A stretch of 6,062 bases of DNA from a bacterium (lineage in GTDB: Bacteria > Desulfobacterota > Anaeroferrophillalia > Anaeroferrophillales > Tharpellaceae). This document shows, piece after piece, positions 1 through 6,062 of the stretch (position 1 is the stretch's first letter; each line of letters begins with the position of its first letter). Made by a program: the position numbers and the translations under genes. The notes under the pieces were generated by a model. The model was not told where the DNA came from. It was given only the letters and a program-made list of their open reading frames with translations, and searched no databases. The stretch spans positions 1 to 6,062 of the forward strand of contig JAOZKP010000180.1 in the NCBI GenBank assembly GCA_029935295.1, written 5' to 3'.

Positions 1-166
1 AAATATAAATACCACTCGCGAGTAAACAAACCAGTAAAAATGCCTCAACAGCCCTGGCTAGCAAACACATATTGGCAATCTGCAGGGCAAAAAAAAGCGG
101 GAGAAAGACAAATAGATTTTTTGTCCATTGCCATGGACGAAGCAATAACAGGTAATCTTTAAACAT
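1..166 (-). CDS. UbiA-family prenyltransferase, N-terminal part (cut by window edge)
   Basis: This is an open frame of 55 codons from an ATG at 166, running off the left edge, so the gene is partial. The protein begins MFKDYLLLLRPWQW and continues TKNLFVFLPLFFA, then a long hydrophobic stretch. A short N-terminus with an LLRPxQWxKNLFVFxPL signature leading into the first membrane helix is typical of the UbiA superfamily, in particular the branch containing decaprenyl-phosphate phosphoribosyltransferase (Rv3806c type). Those integral membrane enzymes join a polyprenyl phosphate to PRPP or a similar acceptor. The aspartate-rich catalytic motifs lie beyond the window, so substrate is not proven. 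The ATG overlaps the stop of the phosphatase gene by 8 bp, which implies translational coupling in one operon; the upstream GGTG is only a weak ribosome binding site. An alternative frame with ATG at 134 stops after about 30 codons and is not the gene. Family assignment is fairly sure, exact function is not. Confidence 0.82.
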   Translation of the reverse strand, partial: MFKDYLLLLRPWQWTKNLFVFLPLFFALQIANMCLLARAVEAFLLVCLLASGIYI

Positions 167-764
167 TGAAGCACCGATAAAAGGGAAAGTCAGCCATGAC
201 AAGAAGTTCGGCATCTCCCCTGCTATCACCGTAGACATACAGGGTATATGAAGCTCGTTCGGGATACCTCTCAAGGAACCGAGTTTTTTTCTCCGATCCA
301 TAACAATTGGTCGTGGCAAACCTTCCGGTCAACACGCCATCTACAACTTCCGGTTTCGTGGCAATCACCTCATGAACCCCATTCCTAGCCGCCCACGGCA
401 CTATCCAATCACATATTGAGGCACTGACGATCACCACCTGATGCCCTTCTTTACGGTGCCAGTCCAGCTTCGACCGGGCTTCTGGTCGTATAATTCGGTC
501 GATCCGCTCCAAGGAATAGTACCTGCAATCCCGCTGGAAATCACAATATGCGGTCGTGCCGTAAAAGGTGCCAAACAATCGCTCCTTGGCCTGATGATTG
601 CTGACCAACCCACCGGAATATGCGGCTAAAATTTTAAAGTTTTTAAGTATTCCTAAACAGAAACTGACGATGCCGAACCGATATAAAAGAAATGATTTGA
701 AGGTATCCATATGCGTTATGGTGCCATCGAAATCAAACAGGGCAATGGTATTGTACGTGGTCAT
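159..764 (-). CDS. HAD-IB family hydrolase (SerB-like phosphatase)
   Basis: This 201-residue protein has all four HAD motifs in order: motif I DFDGT at residues 11-15 (D11 nucleophile, D13 acid/base), motif II around VIVSAS at 111-116, a lysine motif at GSEKK (156-160), and motif IV YGDSRGDAELL at 178-188 with D180 and D184 for magnesium. The region between motifs I and II is a helical cap, as in the HAD-IB (phosphoserine phosphatase-like) group, and the length is normal for it. It should be a cytosolic magnesium-dependent phosphatase; the substrate is unknown. Its ATG directly follows the TAG of the epimerase gene (TAGATG), and its own stop lies inside the start of the UbiA-type gene, so all three are probably made together. 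HAD and UbiA domains are often adjacent or fused in lipid-linked sugar pathways, so a phosphorylated prenyl-sugar is a reasonable but unproven substrate. Confidence 0.88.
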   Translation of the reverse strand: MTTYNTIALFDFDGTITHMDTFKSFLLYRFGIVSFCLGILKNFKILAAYSGGLVSNHQAKERLFGTFYGTTAYCDFQRDCRYYSLERIDRIIRPEARSKLDWHRKEGHQVVIVSASICDWIVPWAARNGVHEVIATKPEVVDGVLTGRFATTNCYGSEKKTRFLERYPERASYTLYVYGDSRGDAELLVMADFPFYRCFNV

Positions 765-1841
765 CTAGAAAAAAACCTTCGCCAATTTCAAAATCCCTTG
801 CTTCCATGGCACCCGATGTGAAATTCCCGATTGTCCTTTTATCACTTCAATGTTTTTCAGGTACCATTCATAATTTCGGATCAAGGCCTGCTGATTGGAA
901 TATTTCGGTTGAAAAGCAAGCTTTTGCTCTGCTTTTTCAATAGAAACAAAGGAGTCCTTCGAGGCGGTTTCATATACCCATTTGTACAAGGGAGAAAGTT
1001 TCAGCAGTTCGAGAAGCCTCAACATCATGATTGCCGGCGCTGCCGGCAACGAGATGATTCGCTTGCTATGGCCAGCATAGTCAAGTACAGCCTGATAGTC
1101 TTCCCGCATGGTTGCAAACTCTTTTGCACCAATATTGAATGTATCATTGACCACCTGCTCATCCAATGCCGTGCAGAGATATATTGCCTCGCATAAATCC
1201 TCCACATCCAACAACTGATATCGGTTTTTGCCATTGCCAAGCATGGGAAAATTCTTGCCATCCCGGGCCCAGTCATAAAAAAGGGCAAAAACCCCAAGGC
1301 GTTCCGGTCCAATAAATGATTTCGGCCGGATGATGGGTACAACCATCCCCTTGTCACGATACTTCAAACATTCTTCTTCCGCCAAAATTTTTGCCTTGCC
1401 ATATGGACCGACACCGTCAAGTTTATCGTTCTCCCGAAGTGGATGGTGATCTGGTATCCCATAAACTGCCGTTGAAGATACGTGAATAAATCGCTGGACA
1501 CCACCCTGTTCAGCCGCCGCCAGGAGATTGTTGGTCCCATCAACATCCGTAGTATAGATATCTTCAGGTTTGTAAAGCGGCAAAGCGGCGGCTGTATGTA
1601 CAACAATGTCTACACCGGCCATAGCATCGCTCACGAACTCTTTGTCACGTATGTCTCCCTTTATGAAAGTAACCGCATGTCTGGTATCGGCATAATCGAA
1701 ATCGGCAATATCATAAACAACAATATCCTCAACACCCTTATGCAACAAGAACCTTACCAGGTTAATGCCAAGAAAACCTGACCCACCTGTGATGAAAAAT
1801 TTTTTCTTAACAAATAAGTCTGTTGAATACTGCATCATCAT
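765..1841 (-). CDS. NAD-dependent epimerase/dehydratase (extended SDR family)
   Basis: With the start chosen here the product has 358 residues. The Rossmann fold opens with TGGSGFLG (18-25). An acidic residue D44 ends the second strand, favouring NAD over NADP, and GDIRD (62-66) and the HTAAA stretch (82-86) follow the usual pattern. The catalytic set is S122/S123 plus Y147xxxK151 (PYGKAK), then RPKSFIGP at 172-179, a typical extended-SDR substrate-loop start. Relatives are nucleotide-sugar epimerases/dehydratases and 3-beta-hydroxysteroid-dehydrogenase-like enzymes. The frame can be extended to a TTG at 1886, adding 15 residues, but GAGGAAG at 1846-1852 sits 4, 7 or 10 bases before three consecutive ATGs (1841, 1838, 1835), so one of these is preferred. 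It is the first gene of an operon with a HAD phosphatase and a UbiA-type enzyme, which suggests epimerisation or oxidation of a lipid-linked or nucleotide sugar. The exact substrate is unknown. Confidence 0.88.
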   Translation of the reverse strand: MMMQYSTDLFVKKKFFITGGSGFLGINLVRFLLHKGVEDIVVYDIADFDYADTRHAVTFIKGDIRDKEFVSDAMAGVDIVVHTAAALPLYKPEDIYTTDVDGTNNLLAAAEQGGVQRFIHVSSTAVYGIPDHHPLRENDKLDGVGPYGKAKILAEEECLKYRDKGMVVPIIRPKSFIGPERLGVFALFYDWARDGKNFPMLGNGKNRYQLLDVEDLCEAIYLCTALDEQVVNDTFNIGAKEFATMREDYQAVLDYAGHSKRIISLPAAPAIMMLRLLELLKLSPLYKWVYETASKDSFVSIEKAEQKLAFQPKYSNQQALIRNYEWYLKNIEVIKGQSGISHRVPWKQGILKLAKVFF

Positions 1842-1845
1842 ATAT

Positions 1846-1852
1846 CTTCCTC
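1846..1852 (-). promoter_or_regulatory. Ribosome binding site of the epimerase gene
   Basis: GAGGAAG on the minus strand lies 4-10 bases ahead of three in-frame ATGs. It decides against the longer TTG start at 1886. No clear -35/-10 pair was seen upstream. Confidence 0.7.
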
Positions 1853-2408
1853 TTAACTGACTGTAATCACATCTTTTATCTGGCAAGTATGGGTAAATTC
1901 ATAACAAACAATCAGTGTTCTGACCGGCGTACAGACCCCTAGCTTCAGGTGGTATATGTAAATACGGTTGTTACGGGTTTATCAAAAATTGAAGTAAAGG
2001 AATTCTGAGGTGGACCCCTTGGTATAGACAACTTTTCCAGTAGTTAAGCTATAGATATGGGGTTTAAAATTTTAAAGTTAAAATGCTTTTCGGGGAGGGC
2101 AGTCCCCACCCGCTTTGAGGCCTCGATAAAAAATTAGGCTCTCAAGCAGCCACCGAAACTAACACCTGATAATACACTTTATTTAGTGTTTTGTCACCTA
2201 ATGATTGGTGAAACCTTCCCGATTGTAAAATGCAAACCAGTTAGTGTCCGTTCGGAAACTCCGGATTTGGCAAGCGGCAAACGTACCCGCCTGGTTTCCG
2301 GTTGACTTTGGTCCGACAGTACCCCCCTACAACCATAGTCGGGTTGATTGTCTGTTGCAGATTAATCGGTGAAAGTGAAATCTCACGATAACAGTATCTC
2401 TTCCACAT

Positions 2409-2459
2409 AAAAAGACAGCCAAATCACCTTCATAATGATAGGCAACCCGGCTGTCTTTT
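2409..2459 (-). terminator. Candidate rho-independent terminator, possibly bidirectional
   Basis: A perfect 11-bp stem pairs 2410-2420 with 2449-2459. On the minus strand the right arm ends in GGCTGTC followed by five Ts, giving a U-tract; on the plus strand it runs CTGTCTTTT. The loop is long (28 bases), with a possible inner ATCA/TGAT pairing at 2423-2426 and 2436-2439. It lies about 175 bp past the stop of the repeat-protein gene and would separate it from the epimerase operon. The long loop and the distance from the stop lower the certainty; a structured RNA element is an alternative. Confidence 0.45.
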
Positions 2460-2632
2460 AGGTTTTTGAGACAAGAGTCTTGGTTTTCCAAACCCGCATT
2501 TCAGCGAGAGTGTTTTACAATTATCTCTTTATTAGGCAATCAAAAACCACAAATAAAAGCAAGCTTTAGTTAGTGATTAACACCTAAAATAACCGACCAA
2601 CAAGGGATGATCCTCCACCAACCTCGATTTAA

Positions 2633-5600
2633 CTACCGGTTTTTGATCACCCAATCGGCATCGGCCACCGTGCCGATATAGGCGCTGCCGGTGTAGCCGG
2701 TGTCAGCGAACGTCCAACGAAAAAGAACACCAGTATTAACATTACGCCAGATGATGTCTCCGTAGCCGTCGCCGTTGAAATCGCCGGAACAGGCAATCTG
2801 CCAGTTCATATCGGGAATCGTACCGATATATTGCGAGGTGATATGGCCACCGGCGTCCGGATGCCAGATGACCATCTGGCCGGTAGCATGGTTGCGCAGG
2901 TAGATGTCGTCGTTGCCGTCGCCGTCAAAATCAGCGAAGGTTTCAAAAACCCAGTCGGCATCGTTCAGGGTTCCGGCATAGACACTGTGATCAAAACCGG
3001 TGGCGTTCATGTACCAGATAAACATCACCCCGGTAGCTGAATTGCGCCAGAGGATATCGGCAATGCCGTCGCCGTTGAAGTCGGCCGGGCCGTAAATCTG
3101 ATAGGCGAGATCGCTGACTGTACCCAGGTAGCGCTTGTCGGCAATACCGTTTTTATCCAGGCACCAGATAAACATCTGGCCTGTAGTTTTGTGGCGCCAG
3201 AGGAGATCAACCTTAGCATCGCCGTTGAAATCAGCCGGGCCGTATAGATCATAGGCAGCCAGGTCGGCGGTACCCAGCGACAGTTCGTTGCTGAAACCAC
3301 CGACATTAATGAACCAGATTTTCAGTTCGTTGGTGACTTCGTTGGTCCAGAGGAGATCGGCAAGACCGTTGCCGTTGAAGTCGCCGGTGCCGAAGACCTG
3401 CCAGTCGAGGTCATCCTCGACCGGCAGGCTGACGATACTGACCAGGGCTGTGGTGTGCAGCCGAAACAAAGAGCCAGCGCCGGTGGAAACGTTGTGCCAG
3501 CAGAGATCGGCAATCATGTCACCGTTGAAATCATCCAGATCCACTCGGCGCAGGGGTAGATATACATCATCAATCCAGGCCCCATCGGCACCTTGGGAGA
3601 TGCTTCCGTCCTTGCTGTACTCCCAGGAAAAGACATGGCGTCCGGCAGTGATATATGTCCGGGAAAAAGTATAGGGAATGTTCCCGGACCAGGAACCAGC
3701 CGGCCGACCGTCGATATAGAAATTCAGAGAATCAAAACCTTCCTCCGAATCCACTGAGTACCAGAAGGTCATGATGCCGGCATTGCACAAGACCGTGGTT
3801 TCAAAAGTCGAGGATTGACTATGGGTCAGGAGCGGCGATTCGCCATCCCACAGACCATTGCGGGGATTGTCACCGGCGATGGCCCAGGAAGCATCGCCAT
3901 AGCTGTGCCAGGAAATGCCGCTGGTAATCCACGGCTCAAAGTCCTCGACAACCAGGAATGTGGCTGCCGCACCCACAACCAGATTAAAATCAGACACATT
4001 GCACTGGCTGCTAGAGTTATCCCCGACGGAGAGGACGGTACCATCGCTTTTGAGGCCCACAGTGTGGGCGCCCCCGGCGGTCACTTGGACGATATCGGAC
4101 CAGCCGACCACATTGCATTGACCGAGATCATTCCACCCAACGGAGAGGACGGTACCATCGCTTTTGAGGCCCACCGTATGGTAATTACCAACGGCCACCT
4201 GAACGATGTCTGTCCAACCACTTACATTGCTCTGACCGATGTCGTTATTCCCCACATAGACGACGGTACCGTCGCTTTTGAGGCCCACAGTGTGGGTAAC
4301 CCCTGCAGCCATCTGGATGACGTCTGTCCAGCCACTTACATTGCACTGGCCGATGTCGTTATTCCCCACAGCGACAACGGTGCCGTCGCTTTTGAGGCCC
4401 ACCGTGTGATCGTATCCGGCGGCCACCTGGACGATGTCGCTCCAGGTACTGACATTGCACTGGCCGATGTCGTTATTCCCCACGGCAACGACGGTGCCAT
4501 CGCTTTTGAGGCCCACAGTGTGGTCGCCCCCAGCGGCCACCTGAACGATATCACTCCAACTGCTCACATCGCACTGGCCGTTATCATTCAACCCCACGGC
4601 GACAACGGTCCAGTCACTTTTGAGGCCCACAGTGTGGGAGATACCTGCTATCACCTGGATGATGTCGCTCCAGGTACTGATATCGCACTGGCCATACATA
4701 TTGTACCCAACGGCGACAACGGTGCCGTCACTTTTCAGACCCGCAGTGTGGTTGTCCCCAGCGGCCACCTGGATGATGTTATCGGACCAACCGGAAACAT
4801 TGCACTGGCTGAAGCTGTTAGCCCCCACAGCGACAACGGTGCCGTCGCTTTTAAGGCCCACCGTGTGGGCGTCCCCAGCGACCACCTGGATGATGTCGGT
4901 CCAGTCACTTACATTGCACTGGTCGATGTCGTTATTCCCCACGGCGACGACGGTGCCGTCGCTTTTAAGGCCCACCGTGTGGTCGCCCCCAGCGGCCACC
5001 TGAACGATATCACTCCAACTGCTCACATCGCACTGGCCGTCATAATTCCGCCCCACAGCGACAACGGTGCCGTCGCTTTTAAGGCCCACCGTGTGCCCGC
5101 CCCCAGCGGCTACCTGGATGATGTCGGTCCAACTGCTCACATCGCACCGTCCGTCATAATTCAATCCCTCAGCGACAACGGTGCCATCACTTTTGCGGCC
5201 CACCGTGTGGTGGTCGCCGGCGGCCACCTGGATGATGTCGGTCCAACCACTCACATTGCACTGGCCGTCACCGTTATCTCCCACGGCGACGATAGTGCCG
5301 TCATTTTTGCGGCCCACAGTGTGGGCGTATCCGGCGGCCACCTGGACAATGTCGCTCCAGGTACTGACATTGCACTGGTCGCGATCATTCAATCCCACCG
5401 TGACGACGGTGCCGTCACTTTTAAGGCCCACCGTGTGCCCGCTACCGGCGGCCACCTGGATGATGTCGGTCCAACCAGAAACCTCGCACTGGCCGTAACT
5501 ATTCAATCCCTCAGCGACGACAGTGCCGTCGCTTTTGAGGCCCACCGTGTGGTAGTCACCCGCCACCACTTGCGGCGTAGCGCCCCAGACCCCGGCCGGC

Positions 5601-5662
5601 AGCAGCCAGACCAGGAAAAACATCATCGTAACTGCGTAGCGTTGCAACCGTTTGCTATTCAT
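2633..5662 (-). CDS. Secreted multidomain repeat protein: RCC1-like array, jelly-roll domain, FG-GAP/VCBS repeats
   Basis: The product has 1009 residues and appears to be exported. Residues 1-27 form a Sec signal peptide (MNSKRLQRY, a hydrophobic core, cleavage near VWG|ATPQ). Residues 32-564 hold fourteen RCC1-like units of 38 residues with consensus VAAGxxHTVGLKSDGTVVAVG, then a GQCNVS segment and WSDIVQ. Residues 568-704 look like a jelly-roll/MAM-like domain (FWYSVDSEEGFDSLNFYIDG ... GAWIDDVYLP), of a kind often linked to carbohydrate or protein binding. Residues 705-1009 carry six FG-GAP/VCBS-like units with calcium loops DFNGDGxxD starting at 711, 761, 811, 861, 911 and 961. No LPXTG, PEP-CTERM or transmembrane anchor is seen at the end (DADWVIKNR). 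A surface or extracellular adhesin or binding protein is inferred; no enzyme motif is visible. Start choice: GGAGG at 5671-5675 lies 8 bases from ATG 5662, 5 from ATG 5665 and 2 from ATG 5668; a GTG at 5716 is possible but would spoil the signal peptide. A paralogue ends 119 bp upstream. Confidence 0.88.
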   Translation of the reverse strand: MNSKRLQRYAVTMMFFLVWLLPAGVWGATPQVVAGDYHTVGLKSDGTVVAEGLNSYGQCEVSGWTDIIQVAAGSGHTVGLKSDGTVVTVGLNDRDQCNVSTWSDIVQVAAGYAHTVGRKNDGTIVAVGDNGDGQCNVSGWTDIIQVAAGDHHTVGRKSDGTVVAEGLNYDGRCDVSSWTDIIQVAAGGGHTVGLKSDGTVVAVGRNYDGQCDVSSWSDIVQVAAGGDHTVGLKSDGTVVAVGNNDIDQCNVSDWTDIIQVVAGDAHTVGLKSDGTVVAVGANSFSQCNVSGWSDNIIQVAAGDNHTAGLKSDGTVVAVGYNMYGQCDISTWSDIIQVIAGISHTVGLKSDWTVVAVGLNDNGQCDVSSWSDIVQVAAGGDHTVGLKSDGTVVAVGNNDIGQCNVSTWSDIVQVAAGYDHTVGLKSDGTVVAVGNNDIGQCNVSGWTDVIQMAAGVTHTVGLKSDGTVVYVGNNDIGQSNVSGWTDIVQVAVGNYHTVGLKSDGTVLSVGWNDLGQCNVVGWSDIVQVTAGGAHTVGLKSDGTVLSVGDNSSSQCNVSDFNLVVGAAATFLVVEDFEPWITSGISWHSYGDASWAIAGDNPRNGLWDGESPLLTHSQSSTFETTVLCNAGIMTFWYSVDSEEGFDSLNFYIDGRPAGSWSGNIPYTFSRTYITAGRHVFSWEYSKDGSISQGADGAWIDDVYLPLRRVDLDDFNGDMIADLCWHNVSTGAGSLFRLHTTALVSIVSLPVEDDLDWQVFGTGDFNGNGLADLLWTNEVTNELKIWFINVGGFSNELSLGTADLAAYDLYGPADFNGDAKVDLLWRHKTTGQMFIWCLDKNGIADKRYLGTVSDLAYQIYGPADFNGDGIADILWRNSATGVMFIWYMNATGFDHSVYAGTLNDADWVFETFADFDGDGNDDIYLRNHATGQMVIWHPDAGGHITSQYIGTIPDMNWQIACSGDFNGDGYGDIIWRNVNTGVLFRWTFADTGYTGSAYIGTVADADWVIKNR
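2636..3550 (-). repeat. Six tandem 150-bp units encoding FG-GAP/VCBS-like calcium loops
   Basis: The first Asp of each DFNGDG-type loop is spaced exactly 50 residues apart through six units. Each unit continues with a segment like ILWRNxxTGxxxIW and ends in YxGTxxDxxWQI. Loops in units 1 (DFNGDMIAD), 2 (DFNGNGLAD) and 3 (DFNGDAKVD) depart from the DFNGDGxxD form, while units 4-6 keep it. FG-GAP-like loops bind calcium in integrin alpha chains and many bacterial surface proteins. Confidence 0.88.
2745..2842. repeat. 98-bp perfect direct repeat, left copy
   Basis: Identical to 5894-5991, offset 3149 bp. It lies inside the last FG-GAP-like units of the complete gene. The wider alignment 2633-2913 against 5782-6062 has no gap and the two stop codons align. 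Confidence 0.95.
3971..5569 (-). repeat. Fourteen tandem 114-bp units encoding RCC1-like repeats
   Basis: Thirteen units are exactly 38 codons. The seventh is 39, with an extra Asn codon at 4778-4780 (WSDNIIQ instead of WSDIIQ). Each unit carries HTVGLKSDGTVV, and 13 of 14 carry a cysteine in the GQCNVS position (unit 12 has Ser). Canonical eukaryotic RCC1 units are longer (about 50-70 residues) and form a seven-bladed propeller; fourteen short units would fit two such propellers, which is inference. DNA identity between units is high, with one perfect 64-bp match between 4518-4581 and 4977-5040. Confidence 0.92.
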
Positions 5663-5668
5663 CATCAT

Positions 5669-5678
5669 CTCCTCCCCC
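5669..5678 (-). promoter_or_regulatory. Strong ribosome binding site of the repeat-protein gene
   Basis: GGGGGAGGAG on the minus strand runs directly into three consecutive ATGs (5668, 5665, 5662). The GGAGG core gives the best spacing to 5665 or 5662. A second, weaker purine run (AAGGGG) precedes a GTG at 5716. Confidence 0.75.
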
Positions 5679-5781
5679 TTTCCCACCAAAAAAATATGAC
5701 TCTGCCGGCAAAACACGTTGTTTCCCCTTCACATAACATTGAAATAGCGACATCACGATGATGCTTTTTCGGTTTGTCCGT

Positions 5782-6062
5782 TCACCGGTTCCCGATCACC
5801 CAGTCGGCATCGGCCACCGTACCAAGGTAAGTACTGCCGGTGTAGCCGGTGTCGTTGAACGTCCATCTAAAAAGAACGCCGGTATTGACGTTGCGCCAGA
5901 TGATGTCTCCGTAGCCGTCGCCGTTGAAATCGCCGGAACAGGCAATCTGCCAGTTCATATCGGGAATCGTACCGATATATTGCGAGGTGATGTGGCCGTC
6001 GTCGGCCGGGTGCCAGACGGCCATCTGGCCGTTGTTATGGTTGCGCAGGTAGATGTCGTCGT
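5782..6062 (-). CDS. C-terminal end of a paralogous secreted repeat protein (cut by window edge)
   Basis: The frame is open from the right edge to a TGA at 5782-5784 and encodes 92 residues. It starts within a calcium loop (DDIYLRNHNNGQM), followed by a complete FG-GAP/VCBS-like unit with DFNGDGYGD, and ends DADWVIGNR. Aligned without gaps to the last 92 residues of the protein encoded at 2633-5662 it has 81 identities (88%). The 5' part is outside the window, so it is not known whether it also carries RCC1-like units. An internal ATG at 6024 is not the start, since the reading frame and the similarity continue through it. It lies upstream of its paralogue in the same direction with a short gap, so the two may be co-transcribed. 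A secreted or surface protein is inferred from the paralogue. Confidence 0.88.
   Translation of the reverse strand, partial: DDIYLRNHNNGQMAVWHPADDGHITSQYIGTIPDMNWQIACSGDFNGDGYGDIIWRNVNTGVLFRWTFNDTGYTGSTYLGTVADADWVIGNR
5894..5991. repeat. 98-bp perfect direct repeat, right copy
   Basis: Identical to 2745-2842. It lies in the 3' end of the right-hand paralogue. Confidence 0.95.

Larger units (their letters stand above)
1842..2632. other. Long intergenic region without a convincing gene
   Basis: About 790 bp separate the stop of the repeat-protein gene from the epimerase start. All frames are broken by frequent stops. The longest ATG-started frame noticed is 31 codons on the minus strand near 2240-2340, without recognisable motifs. 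Contents seen: a perfect 14-bp AT palindrome at 2063-2076; a GGGGA/TCCCC hairpin at 2092-2107; an ACACT/AGTGT hairpin at 2174-2189; inverted repeats AAACCAG (2234-2240) with CTGGTTT (2291-2297) and CGGAAAC (2253-2259) with GTTTCCG (2294-2300); a strong stem at 2410-2459; and TGAGGTGGACCCC at 2006-2018, which resembles an IS3-type end. The promoter of the epimerase operon should lie here, but no good sigma-70 match was found. The stretch looks like decayed mobile DNA plus regulatory sequence; that is inference. Confidence 0.6.

Noticed and set aside
1842..1886. TTG-started 15-residue extension of the epimerase
   Set aside because: A good ribosome binding site at 1846-1852 lies inside this extension and points to the ATG cluster at 1835-1841; the Rossmann motif is then at the usual distance from the N-terminus.
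2078..2158. A 26-codon open stretch on the minus strand ending GGDCPPRKAF
   Set aside because: It has no start codon, is closed by a stop directly upstream, and has no recognised family; likely chance or a relic.
2400..2510. Resemblance of the minus strand to the 3' half of a c-di-GMP-I (GEMM) riboswitch (CAGCCGGGTTGCC)
   Set aside because: The conserved 5' core of that riboswitch (GGCAAACC ... GGGACGCAAAGCC) is absent, and the site is about 570 bp from the next start codon. A terminator stem explains it more simply.
3815..5761. A 648-codon open frame on the plus strand, antisense to the RCC1-like array
   Set aside because: The 114-bp repeat is a multiple of three, so one stop-free antisense unit gives a long stop-free antisense frame. 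The product is just the reverse reading of the repeat (periodic HLDDV..IALA..DNGAVAFEAH), has no signal of its own and covers the strong minus-strand gene.
5751..5763. Small CATCA/TGATG hairpin between the two paralogues as a terminator
   Set aside because: Only 5 bp, and the T-run lies on the plus-strand side, not in the direction of the minus-strand genes.

Overview
The window is a bacterial chromosomal segment in which every recognisable gene reads on the minus strand (right to left). No rRNA, tRNA, CRISPR array or complete mobile element was seen. The gene content suggests a Gram-negative bacterium, perhaps of the Desulfobacterota/Desulfuromonadales type: a Sec-exported repeat protein with FG-GAP-like calcium loops, and a polyprenyl-phosphate/sugar gene set. 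This placement is inference only; no phylogenetic marker is present.

Right part (about 2633-6062): two tandem paralogous genes for large secreted repeat proteins. The complete one (2633-5662) encodes a signal peptide, fourteen 38-residue RCC1-like units, a jelly-roll/MAM-like domain, and six FG-GAP/VCBS-like units spaced exactly 50 residues apart. The right-hand copy (5782-6062) is cut by the window edge and shows only the last 92 codons. These are 88% identical in protein to the end of the complete gene and include a 98-bp stretch with no mismatch, so the pair arose by recent duplication or is kept alike by gene conversion.

Middle (1842-2632): about 790 bp with no convincing gene. It holds a perfect 11-bp stem that could end transcription of the repeat-protein gene, some smaller inverted repeats, and a short stretch that resembles an IS3-type insertion-sequence end.

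Left part (1-1841): a tightly packed operon transcribed leftward: an extended SDR (NAD-dependent epimerase/dehydratase), a HAD-IB phosphatase whose ATG directly abuts the SDR stop codon, and the first 55 codons of a UbiA-family membrane prenyltransferase that overlaps the phosphatase by 8 bp. UbiA, a phosphatase and a nucleotide-dependent oxidoreductase together recall the mycobacterial decaprenyl-phosphoryl-ribose/arabinose pathway (prenyl-phosphate plus PRPP, dephosphorylation, sugar epimerisation). I infer that the operon makes a lipid-linked sugar donor for a cell-envelope glycan. The exact substrate cannot be read from the window.
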